Shown here: piece by piece, positions 18,715-27,136 of the stretch
How positions within the stretch are numbered: position 1 is the stretch's first letter
How the letters are laid out: each line of letters begins with the position of its first letter
The notes under the pieces: generated by a model
What the model was told of the DNA's origin: nothing
The model's input: only the letters and a program-made list of their open reading frames with translations
Databases searched by the model: none
Assembly: GCF_002095485.1 (NCBI RefSeq)
Contig: NZ_MLFS01000028.1
Coordinates: forward strand, 1-55,410
DNA: 55,410 nucleotides
Direction: 5' to 3'
From: Pantoea wallisii
GTDB lineage: Bacteria > Pseudomonadota > Gammaproteobacteria > Enterobacterales > Enterobacteriaceae
Position numbers and translations under genes: made by a program

Positions 18715-19590
18715 TTACTGACGACGGCGATGGCCGCGTGAGAAGTAGCGTTCCAGCCGGCTTTGACCGAACGACAGCAGCGTTACCACAATCAGATACC
18801 AGATGCCGGCCACGAACAGCAGTTCCATGACGCGGGCGTTGGCGAAGTAGATGGTTTGCGCGTTGTACAGCAGTTCGGAGTACTGAATCATGCTGGCGAG
18901 GCTGGTGGTTTTGATCATGCTGATAAATTCGTTACCGACCGGTGGCAGAATCACGCGCATGGCCTGCGGTAGAATGATGCGCTGCAGCGCCTGTAAACGC
19001 GGCATACCGATGGCTTTGGCCGCTTCATACTGACCGGTATCCACCGACAGCAGCCCGGCACGCACCACCTCCGAGGTATAGGCACCCTGGTTGATGCTCA
19101 GGCCAAGCAGCGCGGCGAGGAAAGGGGTCATGATCGACACGGTTTCAACGCTAAACAGGCCCGGAACGCTGATGGTGGGAAACACCAGCGCAAGGTTGAA
19201 CCACAGCAGCAGCTGTAAAATCAGCGGAGTGCCGCGAAAAATCCACGCATAGCCGACGGCGATATAGTGCAGCACCGGATTGGGCGACATGTACATGATG
19301 GCGGTGATCACCCCGAACAGAATCCCGAGCGCCATCGCCAGTACCGACATGATCAGCGTATTGACTACGCCGTTGAGGATCGCCTGCGCGGTGAAGAACT
19401 GCCCGACAAACGACCACTCTATGTTGCCATGCGCAAAGGCATTCACCAGCAGCGCCAGCAGAACAAGGATCACCGCCGAAGCGGTAATGCGGCCATAGTA
19501 GCGGCGTGGCACCACCTGATAGCGATCGAGATCGTAATGTGACGCGTGGCCAGCGTTAACGCGGGGTTCGGCCGGTGTAGTGTGCGACAT
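18715..19590 (-). CDS. Amino acid ABC transporter permease
   Basis: 291-residue inner-membrane permease of the HisMQ type with about five membrane segments between residues 35 and 270. It has a long hydrophilic N-terminus. The coupling-loop motif is QYEAAKAIGMPRLQALQRIILPQAMRVILPP near residue 190. A single permease gene means the transporter probably works as a homodimer. It starts nine bases after the lyase-like gene in the same operon. Confidence 0.9.
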   Translation of the reverse strand: MSHTTPAEPRVNAGHASHYDLDRYQVVPRRYYGRITASAVILVLLALLVNAFAHGNIEWSFVGQFFTAQAILNGVVNTLIMSVLAMALGILFGVITAIMYMSPNPVLHYIAVGYAWIFRGTPLILQLLLWFNLALVFPTISVPGLFSVETVSIMTPFLAALLGLSINQGAYTSEVVRAGLLSVDTGQYEAAKAIGMPRLQALQRIILPQAMRVILPPVGNEFISMIKTTSLASMIQYSELLYNAQTIYFANARVMELLFVAGIWYLIVVTLLSFGQSRLERYFSRGHRRRQ

Positions 19591-19599
19591 ACTCTCTCC

Positions 19600-21026
19600 T
19601 TACACGCGTGGACCGGCGTAATCTTCCGACCACTGCTGCTGTTGCTGCATCAGACTGCGGAGCCGCGCCAGCTGCTCACGCACCCGCTCTGGTGCGGTGC
19701 CCCCGTAACCACTGCGCGCTGCCAGCGCCGCTTCCAGCGTAAGCGCCGTGCGCACTTCCGGCGTCAGGCGCGTATCCACGCTTTGCAACTGTGCGTCACT
19801 GAGATCGGCCAGGCTGCAGCGTTCGCGCTCACACAGCTGCACCAGTTGCCCGGTGATCTCATGTGCCTCACGGAATGGCACGCCGCGCAGCGCCAGCCAG
19901 TCGGCCACTTCGGTCGCCAGGGTAAACCCATCCGGCGCCTGTTCGCGCATCACCTCCGTATTGAATGTCAGTGTCGCCATCATGCCCGCCATCGCTGGCA
20001 GCACCATCAGCAGCGTATCCACTGCATCGATTACGTTGCGTTTGTCATCGCTGAGATCGCGGTTGTAGGAGAGCGGCATCGCCTTCATCGTGGTGAGCAG
20101 TGCCATCAGGTTGCCCACCAGGCGTCCGGCACGGCCGCGCGTCAGTTCGGCAACATCCGGATTTTTCTTCTGCGGCATGATTGAGCTGCCAGTGGCATAG
20201 CTGTCATGCAGTTCTACCCAGCGGAACTGGCGTGAGGCCCACAGGCACACCTCCTCACACAGGCGCGACAGGTTGATGCCGATCATGCTGGTGACAAACA
20301 GGAATTCAGCGGCGTAATCGCGGCTGGCCACCGCATCGATTGAATTTTCGCAGGGAGCAAGGTAGGCCAGATCGGCGGCGGCCTGCTGCGGCTGCCGCGC
20401 AATCGCTGAACCGGCCATCGCCGCGGCACCGAGCGGGCAGCGGGCGCTGCGGCGATCCCAGTCCTGCATACGTTCGATATCGCGGGCAAAGGCCTGCGCG
20501 TGGGCCAGCAGCTGATGACCCAGCACTATCGCTGCGCCTGCTGTAAATGTGTGAACCCGGGCGCGACGCTATCGGTGTGCTGTGCCGCCTGCTCTACCAG
20601 CGCCTGCTGGAGCGTTAGCAGTGCGCCCACCAGTTTGCGGCCGTTGTCACGCAGATACAGGCGCAGGTCGTTAACGGTTTGATCGTTGCGTGAGCGCCCG
20701 GCTCGCAGTTTGCCGCCCAGCGGCCCCAGGCGTTCGGTGAGCGCACGTTCGATGAAGGTATGCACATCCTCATCTGCCATGATCGGATGCAGCGTGCCGG
20801 CGCGGTAATCGGCGTCAAGAGCATCAATCGCTGCCAGCATAACGGAGAGCTCCTCTGCCGTAAGCAGTCCGGCACGTGCCAGTTCACGCGCATGCGCCCG
20901 ACAGCCGGCAAGATCGTAAGGAGCCAGTGCAAAGTAGTAATCCGGGCTGCGTGAAAGCGCGGTTAAACTGGCTGCCGGCGCCGCTTTAAAACGTGCGCCC
21001 CATAACAGCTCGGCATTATCAGACAT
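19600..21026 (-). pseudogene. ArgH-like (argininosuccinate lyase family) C-N lyase, frameshifted
   Basis: Fumarase/aspartase-superfamily lyase whose frame is broken near 20531. The first part (21026 to about 20531) has GRSRNDQTVNDLRLYLRD and GFTHLQQAQ; the second (about 20530 to 19600) continues with LGHQLLAHAQAF and carries the superfamily signature GSSIMPQKKNPD. Adding one C, so that CAGCGATAG reads CAGCCGATAG, restores the conserved QAQPIVLGH and gives about 475 residues, normal for ArgH. As it stands it is either a recent pseudogene or an error in the sequence. The ATG at 21026 follows GAGGGG. It heads the importer/deacetylase operon and so is more likely a catabolic C-N lyase than the arginine-biosynthetic enzyme. 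Confidence 0.85.
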
Positions 21027-21083
21027 GCTATTTCCCCTCACAGATAATCATCAGCAATATGAAAACGATATGGATAAGTCGGC

Positions 21084-21121
21084 GGCAATAATTAAAACGT
21101 ATTTTATTGCCACGCTGGCAA
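21084..21121. promoter_or_regulatory. Putative LysR operators in the lyase/lysR gap
   Basis: Two nested inverted repeats lie in the 157-base divergent gap. GGCAATAA (21084-21091) is mirrored by TTATTGCC (21104-21111), and TTGCC-ACGCT-GGCAA (21107-21121) contains a T-N11-A LysR box (21108-21120). The arrangement suits a LysR protein that controls both its own gene and the divergent operon. Confidence 0.55.
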
Positions 21122-21183
21122 ATAGGTGCTATTTCAGATTCACTGTACTTTCACCGCAATTATTCCGGAGTTGAATAGCAAAA

Positions 21184-22155
21184 ATGGAAAGTAAACTTTC
21201 CCAATCTGGAAACAGTACGAATAATCGCGGCGACAATGCGGTTCTGGCGCTGAGTAATATCGATTTAAAATTGCTGCGGGTATTTAAGTGCGTGGTTGAA
21301 GCCGGTGGATTGACCGCCGCCAGTCATGAACTGAATATTGGTCTGGCCGCCATCAGCAAACAGGTTTCCGATCTGGAGATCCGTCTCGGCATGACGCTGT
21401 GCAGTCGCGGGCGCGAAGGCTTTGAGCTGACGCAGTACGGTATCAATGTTTATCAGGCCACGCTGGAGCTGTTTGTTTCGCTGAATCAGTTTCGTGAGCG
21501 CCTGCACAATAGCCGCAATGAGCTGCTGGGAGAGATCGCCATATGCGTGGTGGACAATACCATCAGCGATCCGCAATCGCCGGTCACCAGAGCGGTGCAA
21601 CGGCTGCACCAGAATGCGCCAAAAGTACAAATTCGTCTGCAGACAGCGCAGCTGGATGATATTGAGCGGGGTATTAGCGAAGGCCGTTTTCATTGCGGTA
21701 TTGCGCCGGCGTATGAAATGAAAAATGACTTCGATTACTTCACGCTTTATAAAGAGTATTCGAAATTATATTGCTCTGCGTCACATCCGTTATATTCGGG
21801 ATCTTGTGATAAAACAGTATCAGTGGAAATATTACGTGAGCAGAAAATCATTAATCATTTATATGTGACGCCGCGCGACCACCGCCGGTTGATTCCCTCG
21901 CAGGAGAGCGGCATTCAGGCGGTTCAGGCTGAATCGGTTGCGATGCTGATTTTAACCGGCCACTTTATCGGTTACCTGCCAGAACATTACGCCGCGCCGT
22001 TTATTACCCGCGGCCAGTTATGTGAGCTGGGTGATGAGTCGATTCGGCGGGAGAACCCGTTTTGCCTGATGATGAAAAAGGGCCGGAAAATAAATCCGAT
22101 TATCCGGCTGTTTATGCAGGCGCTGGAGATTGGCGAAGCGGATGCAGCGCACTGA
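21184..22155 (+). CDS. LysR-type transcriptional regulator (subfamily A, copy 2)
   Basis: 323-residue LysR-type regulator. An extended polar N-terminus of about 25 residues precedes the winged helix-turn-helix (about 27-85, LTAASHELNIGLAAISKQVSDLE). The effector domain ends with FIGYLPEHYA, shared with the LysR at 11879. It is divergent from the lyase-importer-deacetylase operon, with LysR-box-like repeats between, so it is the likely activator of that operon. Its codon use is more AT-rich than its neighbours in places (for example 21740-21870), which could reflect transfer. Confidence 0.9.
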   Translation: MESKLSQSGNSTNNRGDNAVLALSNIDLKLLRVFKCVVEAGGLTAASHELNIGLAAISKQVSDLEIRLGMTLCSRGREGFELTQYGINVYQATLELFVSLNQFRERLHNSRNELLGEIAICVVDNTISDPQSPVTRAVQRLHQNAPKVQIRLQTAQLDDIERGISEGRFHCGIAPAYEMKNDFDYFTLYKEYSKLYCSASHPLYSGSCDKTVSVEILREQKIINHLYVTPRDHRRLIPSQESGIQAVQAESVAMLILTGHFIGYLPEHYAAPFITRGQLCELGDESIRRENPFCLMMKKGRKINPIIRLFMQALEIGEADAAH

Positions 22156-22171
22156 ATGGGTGCGCGCTGCG

Positions 22172-22690
22172 CTATCGCAGCAGCTTGTACATCACCGTGG
22201 TGGCATCCAGCACGCCGGCCGTTGAGGCTGCATACTGCGGGATCGCGCCAGCAATCTGCCACGCCAGCGACAGATAGAGATCGGTGGCGACATCGCCGCT
22301 GCGCGTGTCCAGCACCAGCAGCGTTTTGCCCTGCTGCTGCGCCAGCTGCTCTGCCTGCTGCATCAGACGTCGGGCAATGCCCTGCCGGCGCGCCAGGGGA
22401 TGCACCAGCAATTTACTGATCTCTGCCCGATGGCGCCCGTTCGGCATCGTGCTGAAACCCACCATCACGGTAGCAACAAGGGTTTCCGCCTGCCACGCCA
22501 CCAGCAGCTGAGTTTCGCCACGCTCCAGGCTACCAATTTTGCCCTGCCAGAAATCTGTCATCACTGCACGGTCGTCTGCCGCAATAAAACCGATGCTGGC
22601 ACCATCGGCCACGCACGCCTGCAGCACATCGGTTAACGCAGACAGCTGCGCCTGCGCCTGGCTCGCGCTTAACTGTTCAATTTTTATCAT
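22172..22690 (-). CDS. GNAT family N-acetyltransferase
   Basis: 172-residue acetyltransferase of the GNAT fold. The acetyl-CoA-binding motif A is seen as EISKLLVHPLARRQGIARRLM near residues 90-112, followed by LVLDTRSGDVA. The start ATG overlaps the stop of the upstream regulator gene (ATGA), so the two are translationally coupled. The substrate is unknown; small-molecule amine acetylation is typical. Confidence 0.88.
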   Translation of the reverse strand: MIKIEQLSASQAQAQLSALTDVLQACVADGASIGFIAADDRAVMTDFWQGKIGSLERGETQLLVAWQAETLVATVMVGFSTMPNGRHRAEISKLLVHPLARRQGIARRLMQQAEQLAQQQGKTLLVLDTRSGDVATDLYLSLAWQIAGAIPQYAASTAGVLDATTVMYKLLR

Positions 22691-23250
22691 GGTTTGCACA
22701 CCACCAGAATGTAGCGCGCACCGCCTTCGGCATGTGCGCTAAAAGAGGAGCGTCCGGTAAGGTGGAAGCGCAGGCAGTCGCCCGCCTGTAGCGTCCAGCT
22801 TTGCGCCTCCAGCGTGATGGTCAGCTCGCCAGACTGCAGCCAGATATGCTGCTCCAGCCCCTGCACCGGCGGTGCATCGTAATCAATGCGCGCCCCCGGT
22901 TGCAGCACGCCCTCTACGATCTCGGCTTTAAAGTGGCTGGCCGGCGGCGATACATTGCGGCGCTGAAAGCCGCTCGCGGTATCCTGCCACACCGGCTGCT
23001 GCTCCGCGTTGAGTAGCAGTATGGCCTCCTCCTCTACTTCGCTGAGCAGGCGTGACATGGTTAAACCGTAGGCAACACACAAACGATTAAGCAAAGCGGC
23101 CGTAGGGCTGGTCTCCGCGCGCTCAATGCGCGACAATGAGGCCCGGCTAATGCCGGTCGCCAGCGATAATTCATCCAGCGACCAGCCGCGCTGCACGCGA
23201 AGCTCCGCCAGACGTGCAGCCAGCCGATTTTCCGTATCCGAACCCGACAT
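22687..23250 (-). CDS. XRE family regulator with cupin domain
   Basis: 187-residue transcription factor with an N-terminal helix-turn-helix (about 10-65, LSLATGISRASLSRIERAE) and a C-terminal cupin domain (about 110-185) that would bind a small effector. Related proteins control linked acetyltransferase or metabolic genes. It is coupled to the GNAT gene by an ATGA overlap. A 14-base perfect palindrome 29 bases upstream of the start is the likely operator, indicating autoregulation. Confidence 0.9.
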   Translation of the reverse strand: MSGSDTENRLAARLAELRVQRGWSLDELSLATGISRASLSRIERAETSPTAALLNRLCVAYGLTMSRLLSEVEEEAILLLNAEQQPVWQDTASGFQRRNVSPPASHFKAEIVEGVLQPGARIDYDAPPVQGLEQHIWLQSGELTITLEAQSWTLQAGDCLRFHLTGRSSFSAHAEGGARYILVVCKP

Positions 23251-23278
23251 CTGTTACCTCTCATTTTAGGGAAAACTG

Positions 23279-23292
23279 TCTCATATATGAGA
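23279..23292. promoter_or_regulatory. Palindromic operator of the XRE-cupin gene
   Basis: TCTCATATATGAGA is a perfect 14-base palindrome in the promoter region of the XRE-cupin/GNAT pair. Its position and symmetry fit a dimeric helix-turn-helix repressor. Confidence 0.6.
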
Positions 23293-23321
23293 TACAATCC
23301 GAAAATGCGCACCAGGTCAAG

Positions 23322-23348
23322 TTGTACAATAAAATAATCATTGTACAA
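23322..23348. promoter_or_regulatory. Putative MlrA box upstream of mlrA
   Basis: TTGTACAA occurs twice, 19 bases apart (23322-23329 and 23341-23348). As I recall it, the MlrA box described at the E. coli csgD promoter is a pair of TTGTACA-type half sites about 12 bases apart. The pair lies 55 bases before the mlrA start, which suggests autoregulation. Confidence 0.5.
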
Positions 23349-23402
23349 GCCACCCCTGGCGGTTAAGGTGTTGTAATGCAGGTCAGAATTTTTGAGGACG
23401 CT

Positions 23403-24137
23403 ATGGCCTTATACAGTATCGGTGATGTTGCCGAGCGCTGTGGAATCAACCCGGTTACACTGCGTGCCTGGCAGCGACGTTATGGTCTGTTAAAGCCGCA
23501 GCGCACCGAGGGTGGTCATCGACAATTTGATGATGAAGATGTTCAGCGAATCGAAGAGATTAAACGCTGGATAGAGAGCGGTGTGCCTGTCGGTAAAGTG
23601 AAAGCTTTACTGGAGGGCGAAACCGTTAATGTGCACGACGGCTGGACCGCACTGCAGGAGGAGTTGATGAGCGTGCTGCGCCACGTGCGCCCCTCCAAGC
23701 TGCGCACCAAAATTGCCGCTATCGGGCGCGAATACCCGGTGGATGCGCTGATTGATCACGTATTTGTGCCAGTAAGGCAGCGGCTCGGGCTGGATCAAAA
23801 CACCGCGCGTACCATGTGCAGTCTGCTGGATGGCGCGCTGATCGATTACGTCGCGTTTTGTCTGGCCGGCGCGCGTAAAAAAGGCGGAAAAGATGCGCTG
23901 CTGATCGCCTGGAGCGTTGAGGATCGTACCCGTATCTGGCTTGAAGCCTGGCGCTTAGCCCAGCAGGGCTGGCGCATTGATGTGCTGGCTGAGCCGCTGG
24001 ATATGCCGCGGCCTGAGCTGTTCCCCGGCCAGCATCTGTTTATCTGGACCGGCAAAAAACCGACGCGACGCCAGCTGGAGCAGTTTGAACACTGGCAGGC
24101 ACAAGGTTTCTCTGTTCATCTCCACGGCCCTGCCTGA
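23403..24137 (+). CDS. mlrA: MerR-type regulator MlrA
   Basis: 244-residue MerR-like activator of csgD, hence of curli and biofilm matrix in E. coli and Salmonella. The N-terminus [19 protein letters not shown] and the recognition helix [19 protein letters not shown] are nearly those of E. coli MlrA, followed by [11 protein letters not shown]. The C-terminal effector domain has [19 protein letters not shown] and [22 protein letters not shown] chose ATG 23403 (family start) over an earlier in-frame start at 23376. As in E. coli it is followed by yohO and the yehWXYZ genes. Confidence 0.95.
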   Translation: MALYSIGDVAERCGINPVTLRAWQRRYGLLKPQRTEGGHRQFDDEDVQRIEEIKRWIESGVPVGKVKALLEGETVNVHDGWTALQEELMSVLRHVRPSKLRTKIAAIGREYPVDALIDHVFVPVRQRLGLDQNTARTMCSLLDGALIDYVAFCLAGARKKGGKDALLIAWSVEDRTRIWLEAWRLAQQGWRIDVLAEPLDMPRPELFPGQHLFIWTGKKPTRRQLEQFEHWQAQGFSVHLHGPA

Positions 24138-24219
24138 TAAAAAATCGCACACGCGGCCTTTGCCTTGCCGGGTGTGCGCGTTATCATGCCGCACTCCATG
24201 ACTTCTCTCAGGTTTACCT

Positions 24220-24327
24220 ATGAACTGGAATAAAATCTTCATCGGCACACTGTTTGCTGTGATGGCCATTGGCGGCATGGGCGGCATGATGCTGGTCGGC
24301 TACAGCCTTATTCTGCATACCCACTGA
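24220..24327 (+). CDS. yohO: Small membrane protein YohO
   Basis: 35-residue protein with one membrane helix, from [12 protein letters not shown] through [12 protein letters not shown] to the C-terminal LHTH. E. coli YohO is also 35 residues and has the same A-x-GG-x-GG-x-ML-x-GY pattern and the same place between mlrA and yehW. Its last 20 bases overlap the convergent end of yehW. Function unknown. Confidence 0.85.
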   Translation: MNWNKIFIGTLFAVMAIGGMGGMMLVGYSLILHTH

Positions 24328-25039
24328 GTTTGCGCTGCACGCGCTCCAGTAAGCGGTCACAAATCAGCGCCAGCAGCGCCACCAGCAGCGCGCCCTGAAT
24401 TACATAGGCGGTGTTAAAGCCGCTCAATCCGATGATAACCGGCGAGCCCAGGCTCTCGGCGCCGACCGTTGACGCAATGGTTGCCGTGCCAATATTGATC
24501 ATCACCGATGTCCGTATACCAGCCATAATCACCGGCGCAGCCAGCGCCAGCTCAACCTGCCACAAGCGCTGCCACGGCCCCATCCCCAGCCCAATGGCGA
24601 TTTCGCGATTGCTGGCCGGGACGCTGTCGATGCCTGCCAGCGTGCCCTGCAGAATCGGCAGCAGCCCATACAGAAACAGCGCCATAATGGCCGGCGTCGC
24701 GCCGAAGCCCATTACCGGTACGGCGATGGCCAGTACCGCGACGGGCGGAAACGTTTGTCCGGCGGCCGCTACGGTCTCCAGCAGCGGGCGAAATGCCCGA
24801 CCGGCGCTGCGTGTGGCAAACACCGCACAGCCAACGCCGACAATCACTGCCAGCGCACTGCCGCTGATCACCAGCGTAAGGTGCGCCAGCGCCAGCTGCC
24901 AGAAGCTCTCCTGCTGATAGAGCGGACGCTCCAGCTGTGGAAACCAGTGTGCAAACAGCGCCCCGCTGTGCGGCAAGCCCCACAGCAGCAGCCCAAACAG
25001 CGCCAGCAGCCAGTAAAGCGGATCGCGTAGCAGACGCAT
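24308..25039 (-). CDS. yehW: ABC transporter permease YehW
   Basis: 243-residue inner-membrane permease of the osmoprotectant (OpuB/Yeh) type, matching the E. coli length. Several membrane segments surround the coupling motif [25 protein letters not shown] near residue 145. Its start overlaps the yehX stop by one base (TGATG). It works with YehY, YehX and OsmF; the E. coli system is a low-affinity, RpoS-linked glycine-betaine-type importer. Confidence 0.94.
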   Translation of the reverse strand: MRLLRDPLYWLLALFGLLLWGLPHSGALFAHWFPQLERPLYQQESFWQLALAHLTLVISGSALAVIVGVGCAVFATRSAGRAFRPLLETVAAAGQTFPPVAVLAIAVPVMGFGATPAIMALFLYGLLPILQGTLAGIDSVPASNREIAIGLGMGPWQRLWQVELALAAPVIMAGIRTSVMINIGTATIASTVGAESLGSPVIIGLSGFNTAYVIQGALLVALLALICDRLLERVQRKLSGYAE

Positions 25040-25974
25040 CAGCTCGCCTCCCGCTGGCGCAGGAGATCGCTGAAGTGCAGTACGCCCAACGGTTGCTGAT
25101 ACTGGTCAAGCACCGGCAGTTTGTCAGTGCGGCGCGCAATAAACTGCGACAGCGCTTCACGCAGGGTCAGCGACGCCTCAATCGGCTCGCCCTCCAGCCA
25201 CTCACCGCGCCGCGCCGCGCTGCCTGCGCGTCCCAGCGCCAGCAGGCGCACGCCCAGCTCACTGCGGCCAAAGAATTCGCGCGCAAAATCATTAACCGGC
25301 TGCGTCAGCAGCTCAATCGGTTTACCCTGCTGCACAATCTCTCCGCCATCCATCAGCACCAGTTGATCGGCGAGCGTAAGCGCTTCGTCGATATCGTGCG
25401 TCACCAGCACCACGGTGCGCCCGGACAGTTTCTGAATGCGCAGCATCTCCTGCTGCAGCGCCTGCCGGTTAACCGGGTCCAGCGCGCCGAAGGGCTCATC
25501 CATCAGCAGCAGTTCCGGATCGGCCGCCAGCGCTCTCGCCACGCCGACACGCTGCTGCTGCCCGCCGGAGAGCTGATGCGGATAGCGCGTTGCCAGCTGG
25601 CTATCGAGATTAAGCAGCGCCAGCAGCTCATCGACCCGGGTGCGAATCTTCGCCTGCGGCCAGCCCAGCAGCGACGGCACGGTGGCGATGTTCTTCGCCA
25701 CGTTCCAGTGCGGGAACAAGCCAATAGACTGAATGGCGTAGCCAATCCTGCGCCGCAGCGCACGCGCATTCATCTGCCCGATCGGCTCACCGGCAAAGCG
25801 GATCTCACCGCTATCATGCTCTACCAGCCGGTTGATCATCTTCAGCGTGGTCGATTTTCCGGAGCCGGAGGTGCCAATCAGCACGGTAAAACTGCCCTTT
25901 TCAATCTTCAGCGACAGATTGCGAATCGCCGCTTTACCGGCGAACGCTTTGCTCACCTGGTGAAATTCAATCAT
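25039..25974 (-). CDS. yehX: ABC transporter ATP-binding protein YehX
   Basis: 311-residue ATPase of the osmoprotectant importer. Walker A is GTSGSGKST near residue 36, the signature [15 protein letters not shown] near 135, Walker [16 protein letters not shown]-terminal CBS-like segment ends in [21 protein letters not shown] placed the start at ATG 25974 ([11 protein letters not shown]), which overlaps the end of yehY by eight bases; a longer frame upstream lacks family similarity. Confidence 0.94.
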   Translation of the reverse strand: MIEFHQVSKAFAGKAAIRNLSLKIEKGSFTVLIGTSGSGKSTTLKMINRLVEHDSGEIRFAGEPIGQMNARALRRRIGYAIQSIGLFPHWNVAKNIATVPSLLGWPQAKIRTRVDELLALLNLDSQLATRYPHQLSGGQQQRVGVARALAADPELLLMDEPFGALDPVNRQALQQEMLRIQKLSGRTVVLVTHDIDEALTLADQLVLMDGGEIVQQGKPIELLTQPVNDFAREFFGRSELGVRLLALGRAGSAARRGEWLEGEPIEASLTLREALSQFIARRTDKLPVLDQYQQPLGVLHFSDLLRQREAS

Positions 25975-27133
25975 GACGTCTCTCCAGTAATGCCGATAGT
26001 ACACGCAGCAGTGCATCAAACAGCACCGCAAGCGCCACCACCGGAATCACGCCCAGCAGCACCAGATCCAGCGCGCTGCTCAGTAATCCCTGAAACAGAA
26101 TGGCACCAAAGCCGCCCGCACCAATCAGCGCAGCCACCACGGCCAGCCCAACGGTTTGTACCACCACCACGCGCAGGCCGGAGAGCCACACCGGCAGCGC
26201 CAGCGGTAGCTCTGCGTGCCAGAACTGCTGCCACGCGCTCATGCCCATACCGCGCGCAGTCTCGCGTACCTCCTGCGGCACCTGCTGTAATCCGGCCACC
26301 ACGCTGCGCACCAGCGGCAGGAGCGCATACAGCACCAGCGCAATCAGCGCCGGCGCGATGCCGATACCGCTGATGCCCCAGCGGGCCAGCACCGGAAAGT
26401 GGGCAACCAGCCCGGCCAGTGGGGCGATCAGCAGGCCAAACAGCGCGACGGACGGCACGGTCTGGATCAGATTCAGCACGCTGAAGGCGGCGTTTTGCCA
26501 GCGGGCGCGCCGCGCAATTGCCAGCCCGAGCGGCACGCCGATAAGCAGGGTTGGCAAAAGCGTTCCTCCGAGCAGCAGCAGATGCTGACTGAAAGCGGCA
26601 TCAAAGACCGCCGTGCGGTTGGCATACTCTTTCAGCAGGGATAGATGATCGAGATGGCCGCTAAGCAGCATCGCCAGCGGAAGTAGCCAGAGTTGCAGGT
26701 TGAGCAGAATACGCGGGATAGTTTTCGCAGTGAGTTGACGAATGGCCTCTGCCGCCAGCAGCAGTGACAGCGCTGCAGCGCACCACAATCCGCTGCCAAA
26801 GGCGGTTCGGGCCAGCGGACTGCCGCTACTGGCCAGTTGGGTCGCGCTATGTCCCCCTAACCAGATCAGCAGCACAAACAGCGCCTCGGCAGCCAGCAGC
26901 GCCATTAGCGTGCGCCCACGGCGCGGCGGCCACCACAACCCCTGCCATAACCCCAGTAAAGGCAGCAGCAGCGATGCGGCATACGGCACCTGCCACAGCA
27001 TCAGCGGCTGACCGGAGACCAGCCGGTTAGCGGCAAAACTCAGCAGCGGCAGCGTAAACAGCGCCAGCGTAATCAATACACATAGCGCCAGCAGCACCGG
27101 CTGCTGGCGCGGTCGACGTAACAGCGATAACAC
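25967..27133 (-). CDS. yehY: ABC transporter permease YehY
   Basis: 388-residue inner-membrane permease, near the length of E. coli YehY (385). The N-terminal half adds extra membrane helices, and the C-terminal half is the canonical permease domain with the coupling motif VRETARGMGMSAWQQFWHAELPLALP near residue 290. Encoded between osmF and yehX with minimal spacing, it forms the membrane channel with YehW. Confidence 0.94.
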   Translation of the reverse strand: MLSLLRRPRQQPVLLALCVLITLALFTLPLLSFAANRLVSGQPLMLWQVPYAASLLLPLLGLWQGLWWPPRRGRTLMALLAAEALFVLLIWLGGHSATQLASSGSPLARTAFGSGLWCAAALSLLLAAEAIRQLTAKTIPRILLNLQLWLLPLAMLLSGHLDHLSLLKEYANRTAVFDAAFSQHLLLLGGTLLPTLLIGVPLGLAIARRARWQNAAFSVLNLIQTVPSVALFGLLIAPLAGLVAHFPVLARWGISGIGIAPALIALVLYALLPLVRSVVAGLQQVPQEVRETARGMGMSAWQQFWHAELPLALPVWLSGLRVVVVQTVGLAVVAALIGAGGFGAILFQGLLSSALDLVLLGVIPVVALAVLFDALLRVLSALLERRHD

Positions 27134-27136
27134 GGG

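Noticed and set aside
17827..18741. Plus-strand open frame of 304 codons over the ABC ATPase gene
   Set aside because: Antisense shadow of a clear ATPase with Walker motifs; no family resemblance or ribosome site.
19600..21026. Calling the lyase the biosynthetic argininosuccinate lyase argH
   Set aside because: No arginine genes are adjacent; the operon contains an importer and catabolic-type enzymes, and the gene is broken, which would make the cell an arginine auxotroph if it were the only copy.
24937..26373. Long plus-strand open frame (478 codons) over yehW, yehX and yehY
   Set aside because: It is the antisense of three well-supported ABC genes; its translation is rich in Gln, Arg and His as expected for a shadow of GC-rich coding DNA.
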